Assembly: GCA_035222895.1 (NCBI GenBank)
Contig: JAVYIG010000598.1
Location: 310,001-374,000 of the forward strand
DNA length: 64,000 nt
Reading direction: 5' to 3'
Source of the DNA: Strongylocentrotus droebachiensis
Lineage: Eukaryota > Echinodermata > Echinoidea > Camarodonta > Strongylocentrotidae
The notes under the pieces: model-generated
What the model was told of the DNA's origin: nothing
What the model saw: only the letters and a program-made list of their open reading frames with translations
Database searches by the model: none
Shown here: positions 13,001-25,200 of the stretch, piece after piece
Numbering within the stretch: the stretch's first letter is position 1
Layout: each line of letters begins with the position of its first letter
Position numbers and translations under genes: made by a program

Positions 13001-15965
13001 GATAATCATTTTTCAAAGTAATGTTTTCACAAGAAAATCGGACGGTCGTCATGGTCGTTTAAAAACATGATAATACTTTTACTATGATACAGTTCTTGCA
13101 TAAAATCAATGCATTAAAACGTTTTTCAAAGTATGGGGGGGGGGGTCAGGTTGCCCAAAGCGAGTTGAGTGCATGCGTGGTGTCCACGGGTTCAAAGGGC
13201 TGAACCGAACCCCCGAAGGCTCACGGGTTTTAAGCAATTTAATATGTTTTAAATAATTCGCGTACTTTCGTCGTAGAAAATGGACGCAGAAAGTACGCCT
13301 TTTTTTATGTAACACTACGCTACCAAACTAAACAAACTATAATTAAATAAATTAATGAAAAATAAGCCCAAGAAAAAAGAGCCCCCGAAAGTTGAAAAAG
13401 TAACCCCCGAAAATTTCCCAAAAATTTGATATAGATCGAGGCCCCGAAAAAAAAAAAAAATTGTTCACTGGATTCTACGCTCACAGTCACACGCACAGTC
13501 GAGTCAATTTGTGCACTGCATGCAGCTGGCTGCTACATATTGGCACAAACCGTCCGATTTTTCGCGTAAAATCTATACTTTAAAAATTATTATACAAATT
13601 TTGTGAATGCCAACAAAATCATAATCCAATTGCTTTTTTACTCTTTTCATGAAAACTACACACAACAATGATAATAAAAATAAATCGTACTTATCGAGAT
13701 CCTACCTGACATAGTTTTTGTTACGGTGCGCCATTCATGGTCAAACAGCATATATTATAAAAAATGTCTACATAAAAATAATCTAATTTTATTTTCGATA
13801 GCACATAGGCCTCTATCTATTTAACCCCCCAAACCCGGCCCTCCCCTAGAATCCCGTGGATTTTCCACGGGTCCTCCTAGTTATTATTATTATTAATGAG
13901 CCGTGCTTAATTAATGAGTTTTCAGAGTGCTGATACTCCTCCGATAGACACTAAAATGGCATAAACAGTGTAGTTTATATTATTGTAATCTATGGCTTAT
14001 AAGCTTTCCATTGATATATAATTCATCCATTTCATTTTGTAGAATTTAGTAAAAAGGAGCTCTTAACTAGCGCAGCTGAATATATTTTGTATAAAAGCTG
14101 TGCTATATAAATTTATTATTATTATTATTATTTTTCAGTTCGGATATGGTCTTTAATAATTTTGAATCACTTGTGACATTCACAATTCCAAACATTTCAT
14201 GCATCTGGAAGTTTCTTGTTTAACAGTAATATCATATGAACACTTTTTTTTCTATCCTATTTCTACTCCAAAGCACCTTCCAACCTTGAGTCGTGTTGAG
14301 AGAGTCTGGCTTAAATTGATCGTGCATTTTTTTCATGCAGTTGATTGGATGTTTGAATTGATCGGCAAAATACCAATAAAATATCAAACACATCTATTGA
14401 AGAGTACAACTCTCATCTCACATCATCTGTTCGGAGCTACAAGGATGTTAAAGATAAGCTTGAGTTCTGGTAATGATAGAAAATAAATTCTCACAGAACC
14501 CAACAAAACTTACACTGAATGATCAAGGTAAAAAAATGTATAGGGGCTGAGTAATGAGCATAGAAAGATAAGGAAGTCAAGGTACTAAGTAGGCCCGACA
14601 CCATGTGCATAACTCAGGTCATTATGTGCAAATGAGAGTTGTGGTTTTGATTGAAGTAGATTTCCAGCAAGTTTTTATGAGGTTTCTATTGAACAATAAC
14701 AAAAAAAATCTACTACAGGATAAACAATCCAGAATAAACAATCCAGAATGAATTATAGCCATGTTCTCTAGACATACGATGCCCGTACCAGAGCTCAAGT
14801 TTAGCTTTAATTCTGTGTATATGAGCTAACGCCCTTACGGTTCCAAGAATATGATATAAATGTATGCACATACATGTAGAGGCTGTGTGTTATGCATGCA
14901 TGTGGGCATAATTGCTTCCTTGATCCTTCAGTCCTTCTATCTTTATTTGCTATCATACATTTTCTTCCAACATCGCCCAAGTACATTCAGTGTAGGTTTG
15001 TTTTTAAATTGATTTTCTGTCAATGCTAGATCTCAAAATTACCGTAAAGGCAATCAATATTCACGAAATAATGAGTCGTACGTGAAGGTAAAATAAATCA
15101 CCATAGAATCAATGTTCAGTATAGAGTACCGAAGCTGTGATGTCATACAAATCTATTTTTGGAATTTCTCAATTTTTTCTTCATTTTCCGAAAGAGCATC
15201 AAAAATAATGTCCAAATGTTGAAAACCAATTGAATATGTTAAGTATTGGCTGAGATATGACCATCTGAATAAATATATTTCCTATAGGAACTGAGTGTTA
15301 TTTGCTCTGGCTCCTAACCAGTACGAGCCATATCTCAGCCAATACTTAACATATTCAATTGGTTTTCGACATTTGGACACTAATGATTATTTTTGATGCT
15401 CTTTCGGAAGATGAAGAAATGAATGATGACGTCACACTTCACCACTATAGCTGTCCCCTTTTAAAGTTTTTTTAGCAGAGTTTGAAGAGGTCACAAGTAC
15501 TATTTTATTTCCATGCATAATTAGCCCAACCTTTTTATGCCTCCGCCCACTGAAGATGGTCCGGGGGCATTATGTTTTGGGGTTGTCCGTCCGTCCGTCC
15601 GTCCGTCCCGCTTAATTGTTATCACGATATCTCAAAAACCGCTTAGGTTATGAACTTCAAACTTAATGATTGCATGTATCTACATAGGAAAATGGTCTGA
15701 TAAGATTTTGGATACATAGGTCAAAGGTCACAGAGGTAAATTTTTGATATTACGGGTTTTAGCCTTGATATTGCAATATCTTAAGAACCAATAGAGATAG
15801 GGGGCCGGTTCACAAACTTGGTGATAGTTTGTATCACCATAATCACCATAGATATAAGGTAAGTAGTAGTGCTGTAATATCACGGATATCTCCAATTCCG
15901 TTTAACCGCCAGTCAAAACCGGACGGTTTTCGGTTAAACGATTAAAAAAAAAAAAAAAAAAAAAC

Positions 15966-16003
<38 letters not shown>

Positions 16004-16263
16004 CTTTTTTTGACCGACTCTGTCGGCAGCAAGCCAGGTCCGTGTGAGCGGGAAGGACTTTCATTTAACTGCGAGGTGCATTTGAAGGCGCTGATTTGTG
16101 CTTGTGAACTTGTCACAAATAATAGTAACAATGTCGTTTTTAGAAGAATGTGTAAGATCATTAATGTAATGTTTTAGTTTCGGAGTGGTGAGTTAAAAAA
16201 CAAATTACTGAGCTGGGAAACATTGCCAGGCATAGTGCCAGGTGGAGGGGCATAAATCGAAAC

Positions 16264-16295
<32 letters not shown>

Positions 16296-19200
16296 ATTAA
16301 AAAAAAAAAAAAAAAAAAAAACGGGAAAACGAAACCGTCAAATTGAAAACGGAATCCGCCATCGGCGGTCGGATACCGGACGGTTAAACGTTTGGTTACA
16401 GCACTAGTAAGTAGGTCAGAGGTCGATTTCTGATATTAAAGTTTTTTAGCCTTGCTATCTCAATATTTAAACATGGTGACTCTATTACTATAGAAAAATG
16501 ATCCAATTACGTTTTGGGGCTAGTAGGTTAAGATCATAATCGTCAGTTGAAATTTGATTATAGACTTTTGCTTTCTTTTTGTTTGTCTTTCATCGTGAAA
16601 TGTCATGAATAATTTCATCCATTTCCTATACTGAATTAAGGTTGGAGGCATATACAATGTAGGAGAAGCAGTCGCATTTGTCTCGTTATAATAATGATTT
16701 AAAATGTGTTCATATCTAATTTAGATAAGATCAGACAGGCTGAAGAGGTTGTAAACCACTTTGTATAAACTGCTTGACAGCAAAATGTGATAAGCAGATG
16801 CCATCAAATTAAGAAACATTTTCACCCCAGCAACAATGCATCTCTTTATTCATGTCGTCAGCGACTCAGCGTTATTCCAAACCGAGGAATCAGTCATATA
16901 TATTACTGTACGTATGTGAACAGACTTTAGGCTTTTCATATACTGAGTAGTCGCTTAGATTTTGATATCACTGTTTTCGTATAAAATCATGATCTGAATC
17001 TCTCTTTTCTAATGTGTCACTCCCAAAATCTCTCCCAACTATAAGGACTGGATTGAGACATGAATTACAGTAGTAACATTGTTTAGGGGGAAAAGCCACC
17101 ATTATTTGCCATGCATCTCTGTTTCATAAAAAAAGTTCGGTGATAAAGAAAATTGACTTTATTACATGATTGTGTGAATGCAAAAACAGTGGGATTAGAA
17201 TCATAGTTTGATATTCATCTTTTTTTAGTGTGAATAGTCCTAGATAGGTGTGAATCATACCATTAAAGTGGTTTTTAGATTACCATAGATGAAGGGGGAT
17301 TTTAAAAGCAGATTACCACCTTGATCCCTCAGGCTAGGACATGAGATCTGAACAGGCGAGATAAAACGAGTCGGCGTGATATAATAAGCCAACACAATAA
17401 AACCAAATACATCATTTGTACAAATACAAAGAGATATGCATCCGGGAAGAGAAACCATTTAGAGGCACTGCCTGGGAAAATGTGTCTGTGAATAACTCAT
17501 ACATTTAATGTCTCCGGTCTGATATTGTGCAATGTAAAGTTTATGTTGCAAACAGGAAACCTTTCGAGATCAAAGAATAACAGAAAATATAAAACATGAA
17601 TATATTTGGTCAATATCAATAACAGATTACTCAAGGAATTTTGGTCATGCATATATATTTCTTACCAGACAAAAATTGAAAAATTGTTTATTTTGTGGTG
17701 AGTACTTTGGCTTGATGACATTTACCACAGAGATATGCAAACAAATCAATTTTTATATTTTGATTTCAGTCAAACTTTTAAAAACACAATATTCTATTAA
17801 TGTTTAATGATTGTTTGCTTACCGGTAATCAATAAATGAAATGTACTCTAAATGGGAAATACCCTTGTATCATGAAAGCTTTATAACTTCAAAATTACTC
17901 ATACCTTGCCAAGATAGTTATTAAAAAAAATACCGGTATTATAAAGTATCAATAGAACTGAGAACAACATTCTAATCTAATGCAGAGCTGCCAACTAGTA
18001 CGGATTTCCCGTAATTGGTACGGAAATTAACGACCATTACGGAATGTTGTTTAAAATTACGGATTTATTTATTTATTTTTTTTTTTTTATATATATTTTT
18101 TTTTTTTTCCTGGAAGACTGTGTTGTGATGATATGAAACTCATTATTTAACAACTTTGTGTGAGTAAAATCACCAAAAATGTCAGATAATCATGTGTCTG
18201 TGCAATGTTGGCGTGCCGTTTTTATTAGAGTCATAGCGCCGCATAGGAAATTACTGATTTATACCCAAAATTACTGATTTTGAGCCTTGTGATTACTGAT
18301 TTTCGGTTCTGGAGGTTGGCAGCTCTGCTAATGCATTGCAGACTTTATAAGTGAATTGGTCTCATAATTCAGATCAAAATGTGAGCAAAGTATGATGTAA
18401 CACCATCAAGCCTTTTATTAACCGGGCGCCGGGCGATTTTTACCCAATGGTCCCAGACTTTTGGCGCCCGGTAAGACGGGGAAAATGGCGCCAAAAATAA
18501 AAAATGACCGGCGCCCGGTCTGGGAGAATTAAAATTTCCTGTTTCAGAAACTTCCACATGTCTAGCACTAAATGCTCACCAATGTGACAAAAACTTACTT
18601 GATACGATTTAAATGTGGACTGAATGAACCCTAACAAATCATTTTTATGATGAGAATCCTAATTGAAATCGCCCCGAAATAATTGCAGCACGACTACGAG
18701 CGGCCGCTAACGTATATCTCCTATATACTCCTAGCGCCACCGCTAGGGTTAGGGTAGTCTGCAAGCACAGACCCTAATTTGACACTTTAACAAGAAAATG
18801 ATTGTGCCTTGAGATAAGCCTAGCCCAGCTACCGGTGTGTCAGGAGCAGCTACAGTACATGGCCTATGGTAGTCTTATAGTGCAGACTCACTTTTACGAC
18901 TGACCAGGGTTTGTGCTTGCAGACTAGGGTTAGGGCGGCTAGCTAGCCGGCGTGCAGAGCTGAGATTGAGAGTGGGTGAGCAACTCTCACTCCGTCTAAA
19001 AGTTTGACTTCGTTATGAAAATCTTACTTTGAAAAACGATTCTCAAAATTGAGTATACATGGCATGAATAATCACAATCCAAACTTTGATTTCACAACTC
19101 TTTTCCTGGAAACTATATAAAAATCGTGGCAATCATGAAAGAAGTCTAGATCACAATTTCTGAATTTCGCGCACGAAGTCCGATCTTGGTCCGATCGCCG

Positions 19201-22200
19201 ATCAATGAAAATGATCGGGAAAAGATCGGTAGAAAACAAATATTTTTGTATTTTTTAGAAAAATGAATATGCCGACAATTTTTAAGTTTTGGGCTATCAA
19301 ATACTTTAAAAAAAATGCATAGCTGGGATTATTTTGTCATTCAGAGTCATTGTAGACCGTGTTTGTAGATATTTAGTGTTTTTCATGACTTTGATTTCAC
19401 AACTCTTTTCCTGGAAACTATATAAAAATCCTGGCAATCATGATGGAAATAGATCACAATTTCGGAATTTCACGCACAAAGTCCGATCGCCTATCTATGA
19501 AAAAGATCGGTAGAAAACAAATATTTTTTTTTTTTTTAAATAAATATGCCGACAATTTTTAAGTTTTGGGCTATCAAATACTTTTCAAAAAAATGCATAG
19601 CTGGGATTATTTTGTCATTCAGAGTTATTGTAGACCGTATTTGTAGATATTTAGTGTTTTTCATGACTTTGAAATATATGACATTAGTCTAAGAGAAGAG
19701 GTAAACAAATGCAAGCCGCCACTTTGAATTATAAATGTAAGCACGCATTTTGTTTTCCATTGTCATTATAATCCAAGATGGCGGCTCGCATGTTTTGCCT
19801 CTTCTCTTAGACTAATATTATTAATTTCAAAGTCATGAAAAGGCACTTCATATAAAAAAACATGGTCTACAACAATTCCAAGTGACAAAATAATCCCAGC
19901 TTTGCATGTTTATATAGTATTTGATACCCTTTCCGATCCGATTAAAGCCCCAACTTACAGGGTTAATTTATAGTGTACTGATTTACATCAATAAATCAAC
20001 GTATCTACCTATTCTACTTTGCTATTGTTGCACCTCAACATTGCATAACCGAAACTTAAAACACATCGCCAAATTGCTCATACCCCCCCGACCAATGGCG
20101 CCCTCCGTGACCCTTGCGTCCGAGCGCCGCCAACGTAACCTCTTCCTCTTATCTCTTCGCATCCGAACGGATAAGTTACACTAAAAATCGCTCCCAAAAG
20201 TTGAAGAGTTTTTCCTCTTTAGTCACTTTTTGGTTCGCATTTTCGCCTTTTATAATATTCTCTACGATTTCCTGTTCGTTAGAGAGTAGTTTCACTCCGT
20301 GAATTTATTTATTTATCAGTATTCTAGAACGTTTTCTTGCCGACTACTGTTACGTTTCCGCTTTCGCGTTTGCCTGTCCTCACTCCTCCGAGGCCTCGGG
20401 TGCGTGCGGGGGTAGTCGGTGGGGTGTTTTAGTCACTGGTAGTTTATTTAATTCTTTAATTCTTGTTGATAATTGCTCGTACCCTTTGTTTAATTTTCTT
20501 TCCCGCAGGTTATAATATGTCTCGCAGTTCTTATTTTCTCTTAGCAGGTTTCACGAAGAAGAAATCAAGTTCTGTCGCGAGAAAGAAGACGAAGGATTCT
20601 AGTAATACGTCTTCGTTAGTTACGCCCCTCGGGAGCGGTGGTGACACCGCAAATCCCAAGGATGCGAACGTCAGTGGACGTTTATGCGGGCAAGGGAAGC
20701 CCAGGAGAATGGTTGAGAAGGCGATATTGTCGCCCCTCAATACGGTTCCCGGAAACCCAGAGGTTCTTACCCTGGGTGGAACGGGCCTTAGTTCTGCACC
20801 GCCAACAATTGTTCCGTCGGTTCTTTTGTTTGGTCGGTGCACAAATCCATTGACGGATACGACGACGAAGGATTCTAGTATTAAGTCTTCGTTAGTTACG
20901 CCCCTCGGGAGCGGTGGTGACACCGCAAATCCCAAGGATGCGAACGTCAGTGGACGTTTATCCGGGCAAGGGAAGCCCAGGAGAATGGTTGAGAAGGCGA
21001 TATTGTCGCCCCTCAATACGGTTCCCGGAAACCCAGAGGTTCTTACCCTGGGTGGAACGGGCCTTAGTTCTGCACCGCCAACAATTGTTCCGTCGGTTCT
21101 TTTGTTTGGTCGGTGCACAAATCCATCGACGGATATTCGGGTTGCTTCTGTGGATCCGGACTTGAACCGGTCACCGTTCGGTTCTTCTGTCCCTTTGTCG
21201 GATTTGCCGGTTCCGGATTTCGGTCCGGATACCCGTGCATCCGAGTCGGATCCTGGGGCTTCAACTAACCGTGCCTCTCCGTCGGTGCGTGTTCCGTTTT
21301 CCCGATTCGGTTTGCGGGGAGCTCCTACCGTCGGGCTTTTATCGGATAACCGTCCCGTTTCTTCGGCCTTTTCCGTTACCGCTACGTCTCGTAAGAGGCG
21401 GGGTTCCCGGGACGCTGTGGCCGGTTCTTCCTCGGATTTTGTTTATCCTTCGAAGAATCCGCGCTCTGATTTTATGGCACCGTTTGCGGCTCCTCGGGGT
21501 CCGCCTTTGGTGGCTACTCTCCCTCCGTCGGTGCCTCCACCCCCGCCGGAATTTTCGGATTGGATACGGGCTTTTGCTGACGCTTTTCGATTTTCGGTGC
21601 CCGAGTCGGCTCCTCCGGTTCGTCCTACTTCACTTTCGGATCCGATCGCGGTTGATTTATTTTCGGAGTTTTCCGAATATGCATCGATCTCGCCTGAGCA
21701 GTCGCCGGTGCGGGTTTCGAGTTGTCGTATTCAGCCGGGGTCCTCTCTTTTTTGCTTCTCCGCCTCACGCTTCGTTGGGCGCTCCGAGAGGCGGGGATCG
21801 TCCCTGTTTATCTGGTCAAGATAGGGGGGGCTCGGTTGATCGTTGGGACACTGGTTCCATCGCTCAGTCGTCTGGTTTAGTTGCGGGGGATGATGCGTCT
21901 ATTTCCGTTTGTGTCTCTGGCGGCGGATTCGTTAGCCTTGTTTCACAAATATGTGCCCGATTCGTGTGTCGTCCCGGAGTTATCGGCGGGGCTTCCTGTC
22001 TTCTAAATCGGACTCTTCAGCGTTTCAGGGACTGTTTCTTCCTGATCTACACAAAGAAGAATTTGTGAATGCCGCAGAAGACTTGTCGTCATCGACGGGA
22101 TTTCTTGAGCGGCAGGTGGACAAGTACGCTTTCGTTCCTCAGGATGCGGATTTGTATTTGTGTCCTAAACGGGTTTCTCCCTAACTTGTGGCGGTGGCCA

Positions 22201-25200
22201 GTCGTTTGGGGAAGAAGTTTGGGACTCGTGGTCCTTTTGATAAAAGTGACAATTTGTTGTTTGATCTTTTCTCACGGCTTGCGGTGACTTCGTATTCCAT
22301 CGGGAAGTATCGTCGGGAGGCTGTGCTCACTTTTTTGGGCATTCGACCGCATCAAATTCCAGGACTGCTGCCGCAGATTCCAGTGGCCAGCCCCCACCTT
22401 TGTGGAGATAGTTTCACTACTCTACTGCAAGCCGAGATTGATGGTGAGAAGCAGGCTCGAGACCTGTCCGTTGCTTTTCGTGATGTCCAAGAACCGGTTC
22501 CTTCCTCCAGACCTCGTAAGAAAGGTTTGAAGTTTTCGGGTTCTTTTCGTAAGAACGTCGGCCAGTCTAAGGGCCGCCCTCAGGACTGGTACCCGGCCGA
22601 GGAGGAATACCAGGATCGTGGTCGTCCTTCGTTTAGAGGTTCTTCTTACCGTGATTCTTCTATCTTCCCGGACTCCCTTTCGTGGTGGTGGGAAGTCATT
22701 CTCTAGATGATGGCTTCCCCCGAGTGCTTGGGTCTTAGGTCGGCGGGCGGCTCCGGAGATTTCTCCCGGCGTGGGAGAAGATCACCAGCGACGCATTTGT
22801 TCTGTCGGTGGTACGAGAAGGGTTCTTCATAGATTTTGTGGAACCTCTTCCGAATGGCGTCCTCCGGAGCCGCTCTCCGATCATGTCCCCTCTTTTTCAG
22901 AGTCACATTTCCTCCGAATTCGTGTCTCTGTTAGAGAAGGGGGCAATAGAGGAAGTAGGCGATCACCCGTGTCTTTGTTTGTCGCCGGTGTTCGTAATTC
23001 CCAAGTGCTCGGGTTCTTTAAGAATGATTCTCAACATGAAGCGGTTTAACCTTCTTTTGGGAAAGGTTCATTTCCGAATGGATCATCTGGCAACAATCCT
23101 TTCTTCATTGAATCCCGCAGACGTCGCGGTTTCTTTGGATCTTCGCGACGCTTATTTTCATGTGCCGATACATCCGCGGTCGCGGGATCTTGTGGGGTTT
23201 TGCTTTCCTGGGCAAATTCTACCGTTACAGAGCGCTCCTGTTCGGTTTGCGCCCTGCTCCTCGGATTTTCACGAGAGTCGTGGCGTCAGTCATGCTGTTG
23301 GATCATATGCAGATTCTGATCAGCACGACTCAAGATTTCGGATTTCTCATAATTTGGGAGAAATCAGAATTCGTTCCGACTCGCACGCCGTCTTACCTAG
23401 GTGCTCAGCTGGACATTCGTCATCAGCTGGCTCGTCCCAGGCTCGACAGGGTCGAGACGATAGTCAGGACTGCTCGGTCTCTGAGATGTGCACGTCGGGT
23501 GACAGCCGAGTGTTGGCTTCAGTGGCTAGGGTTTCTCTCCAGTCTAGTCGACATGCTTCCAGATTGTCGACTATTTGATGAGTCCCTTCCAACTCTTTCT
23601 GTTGGAGTTTTATCAGCCGAGCGTGAGTTCTCTTTTGTCGTGGATCCCCCTGTTGTCCAGAGTCAAGGGTCTTCTAGGTCCTTGGCTTCGTCGTTCCTTC
23701 TTCCTTCAGGGCAAACGCTTCCGAGTTCCTCTCCCTTCTGTGACCGTCACCAGGGACGCGTCGCTGTTGGTTTGGGGAGGTCTTTGCCAGGGGTCAATGA
23801 TTTCAGGAGACTGGAGTCATCTGGACTTTCTGCCCCACATCAATGTGTTGGAACTCATGGGAGTGTTTGCTTCGCTTCGTCACTTCCGTGCTCGTCTGGT
23901 GGGTTGTTCGGTTCTGTTTCTTACGGACAACGTTTCGGTGATGGCGTACATCAACAGACAGGGAGGCACTCATTCTGTGGCTCTGAACGAGTTGGCCTCT
24001 CAACTCTGGGCGTGGTGCAAGGGGGCGAGGGTGTTCCCGATTGCATCACATATCCCGGGCGAAGAGAATATCTTAGCGGACTTTCTCTCCAGAGACAAGT
24101 GCCTTCCCTCAGAGTGGACTCTGCCTTCGACTGTCTTCAGGCAACTGGGGAGAGTGTTCGGTGTTCTCGACATCGATCTCTTCGCAACTTCGCTCAACCA
24201 TCGTTTTCCTCGATGTTCTCGAGAGTCCGGGAACCAGGAGCTTTTGCTCTGGACGCTTTTGCGATCCCGTGGAGGGATGGAGGGCTTACGCCTTTCCCCC
24301 GTTCGCGTTGTTTTCCCATGTGCTCTGGAAGATCAGGGAAGGTCAAGCGGTGATGATTCTCATAGCTCCTTGGTGGCCGGCGAGGTCGTGGTTTCAGGAC
24401 CTCCTGACCCTCCTGGTGGGGGCTCCGTGGTCGTTGCCGTGTCATCCGGATCTGGTGTCGCAACCTCTGTCTGGTATTCTACACCAGCGGCCGGAAATCC
24501 TCCGTCTGACCGCTTGGCGGTTATCGGGAAGAGGGCTCGTTCGTCAGGTTTCTCCGAACGTGCTTCACAATTTCTAGTCCAGAGTAGACGAGAGTCGGCC
24601 AGGACGGTTTACAACTCCTGGTTGGATGCTTTTCACACTTGGTGTGAGGAGGTGGGCGTCGCCCCTAGAGAGGCGTCTTTGCCTTCTATTGCTGACTTTC
24701 TGATCTCTTTGTATGACAAGGGGAGGGCTCTGTCAACGATTTGTGGCTATCGGTCTGCTATCTTCGGTTTCTTCTGCTCCTCGGCTAGCGGCTCTTTTGA
24801 AGTCTTTCTTCCTTAAGAGACCCTTCTTCAGACCTCTGACGCCAGTGTGGAGTTTACCCAAGGTTTTGGCACTCCCTTCGAACCGCTGTGTTCTGCGACG
24901 CTTCTGCTTACTACGGTCAAGACGGTTTTTCTCTTGGTAATCACTTCTGGTCAGCGTAGGAGCTCGCTTCATACCCTTTCAGCTGCCCCTGGGCATATCC
25001 GCTGGGAAGGACGTGGGGTTCGTTTGATTCCCAAGGCTTCTTTTATTGCTTAGAATCAGTCTGACACGTCGGGTTCAGTGGAAGTGGTGCTTCATCCCTT
25101 GTCGGATTTTTCTTCGGTCTTCGGGGACGGACTGTGGTGTCCCGTTCGCGCCCTCAAATGGTATCTTTACAAGACGAAGCCTTTTCGCAAGTCGGATCAG

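Larger units (their letters stand above)
15536..16653. mobile_element. TATGCCTCC-ended element, copy 1, interrupted by a hAT-like insertion
   Basis: The ends are TATGCCTCC and GGAGGCATA. The left part has a (GTCC)n microsatellite at 15585-15609 and phrases such as CGATATCTCAA and AAGGTCACAGAGGT. These recur in the copy at 44444-45314 and a fragment near 52655-52860. A hAT-like element is nested at 15867-16406. Confidence 0.7.

Noticed and set aside
11794..14121. LTR retrotransposon with 227-bp LTRs
   Set aside because: The repeats do not start TG or end CA, no target duplication or primer site is seen, and no gag-pol sequence lies between them.
15934..16161. Minus-strand open frame with a poly-Lys stretch
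   Set aside because: It arises from A/T homopolymers inside the hAT-like element.
20531..21118. 195-codon open frame on the minus strand
   Set aside because: It mirrors the duplicated gag-like ORF on the + strand, and its repeat structure comes only from that duplication.
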